Source of the DNA: Bacillota bacterium
Lineage (GTDB): Bacteria > Bacillota > Sulfobacillia > JAUYEG01
Length of the DNA stretch: 39,480 bases
Direction of reading: 5' to 3'
Assembly: GCA_030691505.1 (NCBI GenBank)
Contig: JAUYEG010000038.1
Coordinates: 1 to 39,480, forward strand
Notes under the pieces: model-generated
Databases searched by the model: none
What the model was told of the DNA's origin: nothing
What the model saw: the letters and a program-made list of their open reading frames with translations, nothing else
Position numbers and translations under genes: made by a program
Shown here: piece by piece, positions 23,725 to 32,264 of the stretch
How the letters are laid out: every line of letters begins with the position of its first letter
How positions within the stretch are numbered: the stretch's first letter is position 1

Positions 23725-25146
23725 TTGAAGGCAGGAGACAGCGCGCTCGGCTGGATCGAGCGCAACAGCGCGGCGCTCATCGAGCTGAGCGACAAGATCT
23801 GGGACTACGCCGAGGTGGGCCTGCAGGAGCTCAGGTCGGCAGCCGATCAGGAGCAATTCCTGCGCGCCCAGGGTTTCGAGGTCAGGAGCGGCGTGGCCGG
23901 GATGCCCAGCGCCTTCGTGGCCAGCTGGGGCAAGGGCAGGCCGGTGGTGGGTTTCCTCGGAGAGTACGACTCCCTGCCGGGGCTTTCGCAGAAAACTGTA
24001 CCTGTCAAGGATCCGGTCCAGGCTGGAAAGCCCGGTCACGGGTGCGGGCACAACCTCCTCGGCGTGGCCGGCCTCGCGGGCGCCTGCGCGCTCAAGGCTG
24101 AGCTGGAGCTAAGCGGGCTTCCGGGCACGGTGCGGTACCACGGCAGCCCGGCGGAGGAAACGCTCGTCGGCAAGGTGTTCATGGCCAAGGACGGCATATT
24201 CGACGACCTCGACGTCTGCCTCGACTGGCATCCGGGAGCGGCCAATGTAGTTCGAAACGGCAGCTCCAACGCCATGAACTCGGTCAAGTTCACTTTCCAC
24301 GGGCGCACCGCGCACGCCGCCGGCGACCCGCACCACGGGCGCAGCGCGCTCGACGCGGTCGAGCTTATGAACGTCGGCGCCAACTACCTCCGCGAGCACA
24401 TCATCGAGAAGGCGCGCATCCACTACGTGATCACCGACGGCGGCGGCGAGCCCAACGTCGTCCCGGCCCACGCGCAGGTCTGGTACTACGTGCGGGCCCC
24501 GGAGCGCGCCCAGGTTGAGGAGATTTACGCGTGGCTCCGAGACATCGCCAAGGGCGCGGCCCTGATGACCCAGACCACGTTTGATGTGCGCCTTTTGGCG
24601 GGGTGCTACAACTACCTGCCCAACCAGTCGCTCAACCGCCTGCTGCACCGGACGATGGAGCAGGTCGGTCCGAACAAGTGGACCGAGGAGGAGCTCGAGT
24701 TTGCCCGCAAGATGAACGAGAGCTTCCCGGCCGGGCAGAAAGAGGCGGGCCTCCGTGCGTCCAAGGCGCCGCCGGAGGTGTTTAGCCAGCTGATCAACGA
24801 TACCATCCTCCCCTACCGGGACGATGAGACGCCGGGCGGGGGTTCGACGGACGTCGGCGACGTTAGCTGGATCACCCCGACGGGGCGCTTCGCCGCGGCA
24901 ACCGGCGTGCTCGGTCAGCCGGGACACTCATGGCAGGTTGCGGCGTGTTCTGGGATGAGCATCGGCCACAAGGGCATGCTCATGGCGGCTAAGATTCTGG
25001 CCCTGGCAGGACTCGAGCTGGCCACAAACCCGGAGGAGGTCAGCAAGGCCCGCGAGGAGTGGGCCGGGCGCACCAAAGACCGGCCGTACAAGACCCCGAT
25101 CCCCGAGGGCATCACGCCGCCTCTCGACCAGCTGCCCAAGCACTAG
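23725..25146 (+). CDS. M20 family amidohydrolase (AbgB-like)
   Basis: A 473-residue metalloamidase of the M20D/AbgB-like group, which removes acyl or aminoacyl groups from amino-acid derivatives. Conserved features are GFLGEYDSLPG, the metal ligands in GHGCGHNLLG, GSPAEET, DWHPGAANV and GHSWQ, and a dimerisation lid domain around GRTAHAAGDPHHGRSALDAV. TTG 23725 is decided by GGAGGT just upstream; the longer frame is not protein-like. The following nitroreductase starts 53 bp on, so they are probably co-transcribed. The paralogue at 29808-31241 shares its plan. By family analogy it may deacylate p-aminobenzoyl-glutamate or N-acyl-cysteine conjugates; the true substrate is unknown. Confidence 0.92.
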   Translation: MKAGDSALGWIERNSAALIELSDKIWDYAEVGLQELRSAADQEQFLRAQGFEVRSGVAGMPSAFVASWGKGRPVVGFLGEYDSLPGLSQKTVPVKDPVQAGKPGHGCGHNLLGVAGLAGACALKAELELSGLPGTVRYHGSPAEETLVGKVFMAKDGIFDDLDVCLDWHPGAANVVRNGSSNAMNSVKFTFHGRTAHAAGDPHHGRSALDAVELMNVGANYLREHIIEKARIHYVITDGGGEPNVVPAHAQVWYYVRAPERAQVEEIYAWLRDIAKGAALMTQTTFDVRLLAGCYNYLPNQSLNRLLHRTMEQVGPNKWTEEELEFARKMNESFPAGQKEAGLRASKAPPEVFSQLINDTILPYRDDETPGGGSTDVGDVSWITPTGRFAAATGVLGQPGHSWQVAACSGMSIGHKGMLMAAKILALAGLELATNPEEVSKAREEWAGRTKDRPYKTPIPEGITPPLDQLPKH

Positions 25147-25199
25147 CGAACACTCTAGCAAGGCGAGATGCGCAGATCCAGGAACGGAGGCGGCCTCTC

Positions 25200-25769
25200 T
25201 TGCTCAAAGACCTGGTGATCAGAAACCGGAGCTGCCGGCGCTTCAGCGAAAGCGAGGCCGTAGACCGGCAGACGCTGCTCAACCTGGTAGACCTGGCGCG
25301 CCTGTCGGCGACCGGCAACAACGACCAGCCGCTGAAGTACATCCTGTCGTGCCAGCCGGAGCGCAATGCCCTGATCTTCCCCCACGTGCGCTGGGCGCGG
25401 CACCTCAAGGACTGGGCCGGCCCACAGCCCGGCGAGCGGCCGGCGGCGTACATCGTGGTGCTGGGTGATAGGCAGGTCAAGGAAAGCTTCGGCTGCGACC
25501 ACGGCATCGCCAGCCAGAGCATCCTGCTCGGCGCGGCCGAAGCCGGGCTTGCCGGCTGCATGATCGGCTCCGTGATGCGGGACGAACTGCGGACGGCCCT
25601 GGAGATCCCCGCCCGCTACGACATCCTCCTGGTGCTGGCCCTGGGCAAGCCGGCCGAGACCATCGTCATCGAGCCCCTGCCGCCGGACGGCAGCACGGGG
25701 TACTGGCGTGACGAGCACGGCGTGCATCACGTGCCGAAACGGCCCCTGGCGGACCTGATCGTGGGGTAG
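25200..25769 (+). CDS. Nitroreductase family protein
   Basis: A 189-residue nitroreductase-fold flavoprotein: LKDLVIRNRSCRRFSESEAV at the N-terminus, DLARLSATGNNDQPLKYI, then DHGIASQSILLGAAEAG, LAGCMIGSVMRDEL and YDILLVLALGKPAETIV. The C-terminal tail with GYWRDEHGVHHVPKRPL resembles other nitroreductase-like proteins that end in an HxVPKR motif. The family reduces nitro groups, quinones or enones, or dehalogenates. TTG 25200 follows GGAGG by 9 bases. It is distinct from the 262-residue nitroreductase at 22686-23474. A perfect hairpin (25826-25856) follows. Confidence 0.87.
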   Translation: MLKDLVIRNRSCRRFSESEAVDRQTLLNLVDLARLSATGNNDQPLKYILSCQPERNALIFPHVRWARHLKDWAGPQPGERPAAYIVVLGDRQVKESFGCDHGIASQSILLGAAEAGLAGCMIGSVMRDELRTALEIPARYDILLVLALGKPAETIVIEPLPPDGSTGYWRDEHGVHHVPKRPLADLIVG

Positions 25770-25825
25770 CAGGACTGGATCAGAGGCCAGAAGAGACTAA
25801 CTAGCCGGGGATCCACGGTCCCTGG

Positions 25826-25860
25826 AGCCGGCCCGGGCGGATGACCCGGGCCGGCTTTGC
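25826..25860 (+). terminator. Intrinsic terminator after the M20-nitroreductase pair
   Basis: A perfect 12-bp stem: AGCCGGCCCGGG (25826-25837), loop of 7, CCCGGGCCGGCT (25845-25856), then TTGCTGT. The T tract is short, but the stem is very strong. The rest of the 302-bp gap up to the subtilase gene shows no gene. Confidence 0.7.
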
Positions 25861-26071
25861 TGTGCCGGCAAGGATTGAAGGATTGCTTGAGAGCCTCGCA
25901 ACGGCCCGCAACGAATGACCGCGCCAATCACACCATGTTTTACCTGGCCTTTTACACAGGATTCGCATATGCCCACGTGCAATTGGTTCGTTCACTCGAA
26001 GGAGGCCAGCTTTCGTCTAGCCGGGCTTTCGTTGAGGTTTAGCATTCCCTTTCATTGAGGAGGTATCTGCT

Positions 26072-28372
26072 GTGGTTTTGCCGGCGCGGAAGTACCGCCA
26101 CTATATGCTGGCAGCATCGCTGGCGCTGATTCTGGCGCTTGTCATCGGCCCGGCTGCGCCGGCCTTCGCGGCGCAGGCCGGCAAGGGCCAGCGGTACATA
26201 GTGGTGCTCAAGGACACCGTCGAAATTGACGAGGCGGTGCGGGGCCTCGGCGCGCAACACGGCCTCGCGATGGGGCACGTTTTCCGCAACGCTCTGCGCG
26301 GATTCGCCGCCACGGTGCCGCCGGGCCGTCTTGCGGCGCTCGCGCGCGACCCGCGCGTCGCTTTCGTCGAGCCGGATCTGGAGGTAAGGATCGCGGCCGA
26401 GATGCGCACGGGCGTCGACCGGGTGGATGCGGACCGGCACCCGCTGTTCGAACTCGGCAAGGCGGTTGACGTGGACATCGCCGTACTCGACACCGGCATC
26501 GACCCGGCCCACCCCGACCTGAACGTCGTGGGGGGCGTTTCATTTGTGCCGGGGGTTTCCTCATACGCCGATGACCACGGACACGGCTCCCACGTGGCCG
26601 GCATCGCCGCCGCCAAGTACAACGGCAGCGGCGTGGTCGGCGTGGCGCCGGGCGCCCGGCTCTGGGCAGTCAAGGTGCTCAGCAGCAGCGGCAGCGGATC
26701 CATGTCCGACATCATCAAGGGCATTGACTGGGTGACGCAGCGCGCGGCAACGATCGAGGTCGCCAACATGAGCCTCGGAACGACCGGCCGCAGCGATGCG
26801 CTGCGGGCTGCGCTCCAGCGTAGCGTGGCCGCCGGCGTGGTGCACGTCGTCGCCGCCGGCAATTCGGGCCGGGACGTCTACGGCGCCGATGGCACGTTTG
26901 GAACCAGCGACGACTTCATCCCGGCCTCATACCCCGAGGTTGCCGCGGTTTCGGCACTGTCGGACACCGACGGCCGGCCGGGCGGGGCCGGTTACGGCAC
27001 GAGCGCCGGACCTGACGACACAATCGCGACGTTCAGCAATTTCGGCAGAAACGTCGTTGCCGGCAATCCTGTCAAATCCCCGGGCGGGCCGATCGACGTG
27101 GCCGCCCCAGGAGTCGGCATCTACTCAACCTGGATGAAAGGCGGCTACAAAACGGCCAGCGGCACATCCATGGCCTCGCCGCACGCCGCCGGGGTGATCG
27201 CCCTGTACATGGCGTACAACAACATCAGACCCAGCAGCGCGGCCAGCGTGTACGCGGTCCGGCAGGCGGTCATCGACGCGGGCCAGCCTCAGAGCCAGTG
27301 GCGCCCGGACGGCAACACACGCGATCAGGATGCCAACCGTGAGCCTCTCGCGTACGCGGGTCAGGCTGCTTCGCAGCCGCCTTCGCAGCCGCCTTCACAG
27401 CCACCGCCGCCGCCGCCCGAGCCGGCGCCCGCGGTGAGCGTTAGCCCAGGCACTCAGACCGGATGGGCGTTTGCGGGCCAGAGCGCGAGCTACGATTTCA
27501 TCGTCAAGAATACGGGCGGCGCGGCTGCCGTCTTCACGGCGTCAACCTCGGGTGCCTGGGCGTCATCCGCCAGCCCGACCAGCGTGAGCCTGGCTGCGGG
27601 GGCCTCGGGGGAGATCAGGGTGACCCATACCGTTCCGGCCCAAACCGCCCCCGGAATCAGCAGTACTGATAAGCTGACGGTTTCTGCGAACGGCGTCTCC
27701 GCGGTTGCGGACTTCACCACCACGGCCCGCGGATACGGGGTCACGGTGACCCCCGCCAACCAGTCGGGCAGCGCCGCCCCCGGCGGAACGGCTACGTACA
27801 CTTATGCGGTCAAAAACACAGGCACCGAAAGCGATACCTACACCTTGACGGCTACGGCGACGGCCTGGACCGCGAGCGCAAGCTCAGCGTCAGTCACCCT
27901 TGCGGCCGGGCAGAGCGCCAGTGTCACCGTCACCCACTCGGTGCCCGGAGCGGCGGCCGGAGGAAGTGACAGCGGCACCCTCAGGGCGTCGTCGAACGGC
28001 GGCGGGGGCGGCGGCACCGGGGGCGAGACCGCGACTGTGAGCGCGACGGCGGGCTTTACGACGACGGCCCAGTCAAGCACAAACGCGGGCCTCAACGTCA
28101 AGATCACCATGACCGGCTCTCCAGGCGGGATCGCTCAAATCGTCGTCACGGTGACCGACAGCGCCGGCAGGCCTGTGCCGTCGGCGTTTGTCTCCCTCAG
28201 CATGCGGACGGCGACGCGGCTGTACAGCGGCTCAACGTACACGAACAGCTCCGGCGTCGTGAGGGCGCAGGTCTGGACCTACAGCAACGACTACTTCCCG
28301 TGGACCATCAAGGCCGACGCGAGCAAGAACGGCATCAAGGGGAGCAGCACGATCGTGTATCCTGCGCCGTAA
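26072..28372 (+). CDS. Secreted subtilisin-family serine protease with repeat domains
   Basis: A 766-residue exported protease. A signal peptide (basic start, then hydrophobic 12-30, cleavage near AFAAQA) precedes an I9 inhibitor propeptide (about 40-107). The S8 domain (about 112-395) has Asp140 (IAVLDTGIDPAHPDL), His171 (DDHGHGSHVAG), Asn264 (AAGNSG) and Ser366 (GTSMASPHAAG). It is followed by a Pro-rich linker of repeated PPSQ units, two domains beginning AVSVSPGTQTG and GVTVTPANQSG with the layout of NEW3-like beta-sandwiches, a Gly-rich spacer, and a final Big1-like domain (VKITMTGSPGG to the end). GTG 26072 follows GAGGAGG. It is likely processed outside the cell and used in nutrient acquisition. 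Confidence 0.93.
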   Translation: MVLPARKYRHYMLAASLALILALVIGPAAPAFAAQAGKGQRYIVVLKDTVEIDEAVRGLGAQHGLAMGHVFRNALRGFAATVPPGRLAALARDPRVAFVEPDLEVRIAAEMRTGVDRVDADRHPLFELGKAVDVDIAVLDTGIDPAHPDLNVVGGVSFVPGVSSYADDHGHGSHVAGIAAAKYNGSGVVGVAPGARLWAVKVLSSSGSGSMSDIIKGIDWVTQRAATIEVANMSLGTTGRSDALRAALQRSVAAGVVHVVAAGNSGRDVYGADGTFGTSDDFIPASYPEVAAVSALSDTDGRPGGAGYGTSAGPDDTIATFSNFGRNVVAGNPVKSPGGPIDVAAPGVGIYSTWMKGGYKTASGTSMASPHAAGVIALYMAYNNIRPSSAASVYAVRQAVIDAGQPQSQWRPDGNTRDQDANREPLAYAGQAASQPPSQPPSQPPPPPPEPAPAVSVSPGTQTGWAFAGQSASYDFIVKNTGGAAAVFTASTSGAWASSASPTSVSLAAGASGEIRVTHTVPAQTAPGISSTDKLTVSANGVSAVADFTTTARGYGVTVTPANQSGSAAPGGTATYTYAVKNTGTESDTYTLTATATAWTASASSASVTLAAGQSASVTVTHSVPGAAAGGSDSGTLRASSNGGGGGGTGGETATVSATAGFTTTAQSSTNAGLNVKITMTGSPGGIAQIVVTVTDSAGRPVPSAFVSLSMRTATRLYSGSTYTNSSGVVRAQVWTYSNDYFPWTIKADASKNGIKGSSTIVYPAP

Positions 28373-28440
28373 AACGATACGGCCGCAGCAGCTATGACCA
28401 GCCATAGCCCAGCCCGTGGCCCAATGGATGGCTTGGCGGA

Positions 28441-28480
28441 CGAGGACCCGGCGCAAACCGCGGGGTCCTCGGTTTCTTTC
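28441..28480 (+). terminator. Intrinsic terminator after the subtilase gene
   Basis: CGAGGACCC (28441-28449) pairs with GGGTCCTCG around GGCGCAAACCGCG, followed by GTTTCTTTC. An inner GCG/CGC pair can close the stem further. Confidence 0.85.
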
Positions 28481-28524
28481 AACCCCCAGAGCCGACCGCG
28501 CTATCACCCATATATTCCCATGTG

Positions 28525-28533
28525 TGCTAGAAT
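28525..28533 (+). promoter_or_regulatory. Candidate extended -10 before the winged-helix/nuclease gene
   Basis: TGCTAGAAT matches TGn plus TAGAAT, 36 bases before the ATG at 28569 and downstream of the terminator at 28441-28480. No good -35 is seen. Confidence 0.4.
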
Positions 28534-28568
28534 AGTCACACCAGGGGATAGGGAGGTCGGCGTCCAGT

Positions 28569-29330
28569 ATGAGAATTCCCGACCACGTGTTGCATGAACT
28601 TCAGAAGCAGCCGCAGCTTACTTTCACGGATCGCTCAGTGTACCTTTGGTGTTTCATCTACCAGCCCAGGACTGTCCGAGAGGCGGCAACAAAGCTTCGC
28701 CTCCCGTGGCGATCCGTCGCCACGGCGTGTGACAGCTTAGCTGCGACGGAATGGATGACATTCGTGACCATGGCCAAGGCTCGGCGGCCCGTTCCGCTTA
28801 CCCCCCTGCGGTGCCAGTCAGCCTTGGCGCTGCAGTTGGAGAAGAACTACGCACAAGCGCCAAATAAGGGCGAGTTCCTGATGAAAAGCCACCTCGACCT
28901 GCGGATCCAAAGCGACCAGTTCGTCGACAACGCCCGCCCAGAGTTCCTGACAAGGAAGACGACAGACCAGCCCCTTGAGTATGACCGTTTCTACACACAC
29001 CTGGCCGTGGCGTTCGAGTTCAACGGCTCACAGCATTTCCTCGCGACGCAGGCGTTTGGAGACGAGCAGGCACAGAAGGAGATCATTGAAAGGGACCTCA
29101 TCAAGGAGTCACTAAGCAGGAACGCTGGCGTGAGACTGATTGTGGTGACAGCTGATGACCTTCGGCCGGGCGTGTTCGAGAGACTTCTGCCCGACGATCT
29201 TCCCCAGTACCACGTGGACGAGGATGGCCCCTACTACCAGGCGCTAGCCAGGATCAGCACAGCATATGCCGACAAGACGGGCAGGCAGGTCAGGCAGCAG
29301 CAACGGGCTCGGGCTGGTGCTCGAGGATAG
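28569..29330 (+). CDS. Winged-helix plus PD-(D/E)XK-like protein
   Basis: A 253-residue protein not assigned to a named family. Residues 1-65 look like a winged helix (RIPDHVLHELQKQPQLTFTD, then TVREAATKLRLPWRSVATAC as the recognition helix). Residues about 125-205 have the order expected of a PD-(D/E)XK nuclease: LEYDRFYTHLAVAFEFNGSQHF, then QKEIIERDLIKESLSRNAG and VRLIVVTADDL. The acid-x-x-hydrophobic strand, E-x-N/D, Q-H-F, RD-x-x-K and the final hydrophobic strand fit the fold of DUF559/Vsr-like endonucleases. The GC content is visibly lower than in its neighbours, which hints at acquisition. ATG 28569 lacks a perfect ribosome site, though GGGAGGT lies 12 bases upstream. A nuclease role is inferred. 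Confidence 0.65.
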   Translation: MRIPDHVLHELQKQPQLTFTDRSVYLWCFIYQPRTVREAATKLRLPWRSVATACDSLAATEWMTFVTMAKARRPVPLTPLRCQSALALQLEKNYAQAPNKGEFLMKSHLDLRIQSDQFVDNARPEFLTRKTTDQPLEYDRFYTHLAVAFEFNGSQHFLATQAFGDEQAQKEIIERDLIKESLSRNAGVRLIVVTADDLRPGVFERLLPDDLPQYHVDEDGPYYQALARISTAYADKTGRQVRQQQRARAGARG

Positions 29331-29386
29331 ATAATGGACTTTCAAGTCACAGGGCAGCCGCCTGCCGATGGTCCACGTCGGGTGCG

Positions 29387-29470
29387 GTTGTGCGTCACAG
29401 CTCAATCGCCGCCGCCGCGTTGGGCTCTGGCGCACAATCCTGGCCCGCCGATTAGTCCTCCACGCTCAAT
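29387..29470. repeat. Solitary fourth copy of the 84-bp palindromic element
   Basis: The core is exactly 84 bp, as in the tandem array at 6917-7188, with the same order of 20-mers: forward (29387-29406), inverted (29419-29438), inverted (29451-29470). Sequence identity to the array copies is moderate, but the first two units still pair at all but one of 19 positions (three as G-T), and the 12-nt loop is again GC-rich. The stem changes on both sides (GCGCTACAG versus GCGTCACAG), which favours selection on structure. Confidence 0.88.
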
Positions 29471-29736
29471 ACCGACGCGTGCCGCGCCGCCTGCCGGTAC
29501 GCTTCGCCGGGATCCTGCCCTGCGGCGGGCATCGGCAGTACTCCCAGGAAGTAGCCCCGCTCAGGCCGGACCGGAGCGTCGGCGGGCACGACCATGCCCG
29601 AACCCGCCCCGCCCGTTCCGGGCTTTGCCCCCCGGCCGGCACAGCCGGCAATGCCGGCCACCGCAAGCGCCGTTACCAATGCCAGAGCCAGTACCCCGAC
29701 GAGCCGTCTTGTCGAAACCCACTCCCGACACCGCAT
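29452..29736 (-). pseudogene. Truncated lipoprotein gene ending in the palindromic element
   Basis: The reading frame gives 94 residues: a signal peptide with a lipobox (LAVAGIAGC, Cys about residue 32), a Gly/Ala linker, then RGYFLGVLPMPAAGQDPGEA and YRQAARHASVLSVED and a stop. The part after the linker looks like the first strand and helix of a larger extracellular enzyme domain (glycosidase-like start), but nothing follows it. The last six codons lie inside the 84-bp element. I read this as a lipoprotein gene cut off by the element, though a genuine short lipoprotein cannot be excluded. The start is supported only by a G-rich stretch upstream. Confidence 0.55.
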
Positions 29737-29807
29737 CGTCGCAGCCCCCCACGGCGACCGGCTAGACCACCGCGGCTGCCACCAGCGTAATGGTGCCCCG
29801 GTGCCTC

Positions 29808-31241
29808 CTATTTGTTCGCCAACTGGTGGAATGGCGGCTTGAAGCCATCGGGCATCGCGCAGCGGTAGGCCTTGCCGCCCGTGCGGCGCGCAAATTCCTC
29901 CCTCGCCGCCGCCAGGGTGGCCGGATCAGTCAGCAGCACCAGGCCCGCCTCGGCAAGCACTTTGGCCGCCTGGAGCATCCCCGCGTGCCCGATGCCCATG
30001 CCGGACTGCGCCGCAAACTGCCACGAATGCCCCGGCGTGCCTATAGCCGAGCAGGCCATGCCAAACTGGGCCGTCGGGCAGCACCAGCTGGTGTCGCCCA
30101 CATCGGTCGACCCGCGCGGCTGCGCCGCCGCCTCCACCCGCGGCACCACCGTGTCGTTGAGCAACTGACCGCCGAGCTCCTCCGGCACCGCCGCCGCGCC
30201 CTCGAACGCCGCCGCCAGGAAGGCCTCCCTCTGCCCTGGCCGGAACGACTCGCTGAGCTTGCGCGCAAACTCGCGCTCGGCCTCGCCAAATCGCGGCGGG
30301 CCGACCCTGGCCATGCACTCGGCAAGCACTTTCTCCAAAGTGGTGTTGGGCAGCAGCTCCCAGATCGCATCCAACAGCTCGATGTCGCACTCGGTCTCGG
30401 TCATCTCGGCCGCCCCGCGCGCGCACCGTATCACCCGCTGGTAAAGCTCATCGACCATCCCGCGCTGCGGGGCGCGCACGTAGTACCAGACCGTCGCCGT
30501 CGCCGGCACGACGTTGGGCTGTCCTCCGCCGTTGGTGATGACATAATGCACCCGGGCCTTGGCCGGCATGTGCTCGCGCAGGAACTCAACGCCCAGGTTC
30601 ATGAGCTGCACCGCATCAAGCGCGCTGCGGCCGTTGTGCGGATCGGCGGCGGCGTGTGCCGTGCGGCCGCGGAAGGTCACGTTCATGGAGTCCACGGCCA
30701 GCGACGCGGCGCTCCGGACGAAGTTGAGCGGCCCCGGATGCCAGGTCAGGCAGGCGTCGCAGGCCGTGAAAAGGCCCTCGCGGGCCATGTGGGCCTTGCC
30801 GCCGAAGTTCTCCTCGGCCGGGCAGCCGAAGTACTTGATGGTCCCCGTCAGCCCCCTGGCCTCCATCTCCCGCTTGAGGCCGATCACGGCGCCAAACGCG
30901 CCGGCCCCCAGCAGGTTGTGGCCGCAGCCGTGCCCCGCCGAGCCAGGGGACAGCTCCTCGCGCAGCGGCAGCGCCTTCTGGGACACTCCGGGCAACGCGT
31001 CATATTCTCCGAGGAAACCGATCACCGGGCGGCCCTCGCCCCAGGTTGCCTCGAGCCCCGACGGCATGCCGCCCGCGCCCAGCCTGACGTCGAAACCCTC
31101 CGTCCGCAAGGCGTCGGCCAGGTATTGGGCCGACTGCTCCTCGTGCAGGCCGACCTCCGCCAGCGCCCAGATGCGGTTGGAGACGGCCGTGATGGTGGCG
31201 GCCTTTTCGTCGATGTAGTTGCCCGCGACCTCGGCCTGCAA
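29808..31241 (-). CDS. M20 family amidohydrolase (AbgB-like), second paralogue
   Basis: A 477-residue metalloamidase with the same plan as the protein at 23725-25146: FLGEYDALPGVSQKALPL, GHGCGHNLLGAGAFGAVIG, GCPAEENFGGKAHM, TWHPGPLNFV, FRGRTAHAAADPHNGRSALD and GTPGHSWQFAAQSGMGIGHA. The Cys/His/Glu metal ligands are present. It probably cleaves an N-acyl or aminoacyl amino-acid derivative inside the cell. TTG 31241 is chosen because CAGGAG lies 8 bases upstream; the ATGs at 31274 and 31283 lack a site. Both paralogues sit near salvage-type enzymes. The product ends 60 bp or so from the truncated lipoprotein gene. Confidence 0.9.
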   Translation of the reverse strand: MQAEVAGNYIDEKAATITAVSNRIWALAEVGLHEEQSAQYLADALRTEGFDVRLGAGGMPSGLEATWGEGRPVIGFLGEYDALPGVSQKALPLREELSPGSAGHGCGHNLLGAGAFGAVIGLKREMEARGLTGTIKYFGCPAEENFGGKAHMAREGLFTACDACLTWHPGPLNFVRSAASLAVDSMNVTFRGRTAHAAADPHNGRSALDAVQLMNLGVEFLREHMPAKARVHYVITNGGGQPNVVPATATVWYYVRAPQRGMVDELYQRVIRCARGAAEMTETECDIELLDAIWELLPNTTLEKVLAECMARVGPPRFGEAEREFARKLSESFRPGQREAFLAAAFEGAAAVPEELGGQLLNDTVVPRVEAAAQPRGSTDVGDTSWCCPTAQFGMACSAIGTPGHSWQFAAQSGMGIGHAGMLQAAKVLAEAGLVLLTDPATLAAAREEFARRTGGKAYRCAMPDGFKPPFHQLANK

Positions 31242-31406
31242 GATCCTCACTCCTGTCGTTACTGTCGTTCCCATATGGGCCAAGGTGCCTCACGAGGAAA
31301 TCTGCCCCAGCGAACGCAGGGCTTGACGCAGGAACGCCGAATTGAACCTCTCAGCATTTGCCCGTGGCCCACGCCCGCGGTCCCGGCCCGAAGGGGGGCA
31401 TCCACG

Positions 31407-32210
31407 ATGGACAGCCTTATCCCGTTTTCCCCGGTGAGGGTTGAAAGACTTCGTCGGCGCGCCCAGAAAGCCTGCCCTGTCTGCGGAGATGCACCCGAGG
31501 GGTGGAGCAGGGCGGACGCGGACTTCGGGCCCCTGCTGGCTGCTTTTCCCCCGCTTGCGCTGAGGGACGGCTTCGCGCTGTGCGGTTACAGGTTTATGGC
31601 GGGGGCCAACGGAAACGCGGTCATCTGGGCCTTACCCGTCGGAGGGGGCGCGGCCCCGGACCCCGTGCACTGCATGACGGGTGTGGAGGGTATCGGGGGT
31701 GTGGAGGGCGTGGAGGCCCAGCCCGCCGGCGTTGCCCGCCCTGCCCGCCCGCGGCCGCCGGGGGCGGTGCCTGTCCCCGAAGCGCTCCACGGCGACGGCT
31801 CACCGTGGTCTTACCTGTGCGCCTCCATCCTAATCCGCGAGTTGGGCGACTTCGGGGCCGTCTCGCACGGGAGATGGTGGGGCACTCATGTAATGCTGTG
31901 CGCCGACCCGTGGACGGGTGGTGCACAGCCCTCGGCCCGGCGTGCCCAACGTGCCCGGCGGACCCCAGACCCGCTGAGCTGGCCCGGCCGCGGGCGCGAG
32001 GAGTGGTGCTGGCTGGCGGCACCTCCCGACGATTGGAGGCCGGCCTACCGTGTGGACGGCGACGGCAGGCCTGCTGTGTCGTTCTACACCTACAGCGGCC
32101 TCGGCCGCGAAACAATCTACCGTCATGACGACACCTACGTGCCTGGCTCCTATGTTTTCAGCCCGACCGTAAGCAGCGTGGCCGAAGGGGGCCCCGGTTT
32201 CTTCTTCTAG
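31407..32210 (+). CDS. Uncharacterised protein with N-terminal CxxC
   Basis: A 267-residue protein that I do not recognise. Near the N-terminus there is a CPVCGD pair (about 29-34) that could bind zinc, followed by LPLLAAFPPLALRDGFALCG. The middle (about 85-120) is a low-complexity VEGIGGVEGVEAQPAGVARP stretch, which suggests a linker or repeat expansion. The C-terminal part is rich in Trp and aromatic residues (WWGTHVMLC, REEWCWLAAPPDDWRP, YTYSGLGRETIYRHDDTY) and looks like a beta-rich domain. ATG 31407 follows GGGGGG closely; the very long frame upstream is shadow of the M20 gene. Confidence 0.6.
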   Translation: MDSLIPFSPVRVERLRRRAQKACPVCGDAPEGWSRADADFGPLLAAFPPLALRDGFALCGYRFMAGANGNAVIWALPVGGGAAPDPVHCMTGVEGIGGVEGVEAQPAGVARPARPRPPGAVPVPEALHGDGSPWSYLCASILIRELGDFGAVSHGRWWGTHVMLCADPWTGGAQPSARRAQRARRTPDPLSWPGRGREEWCWLAAPPDDWRPAYRVDGDGRPAVSFYTYSGLGRETIYRHDDTYVPGSYVFSPTVSSVAEGGPGFFF

Positions 32211-32264
32211 CGTGCGTGGGGCGCGAGTCCGCCCCGACTGGCTCCGGCCTGCGCAGCCCGCGCG

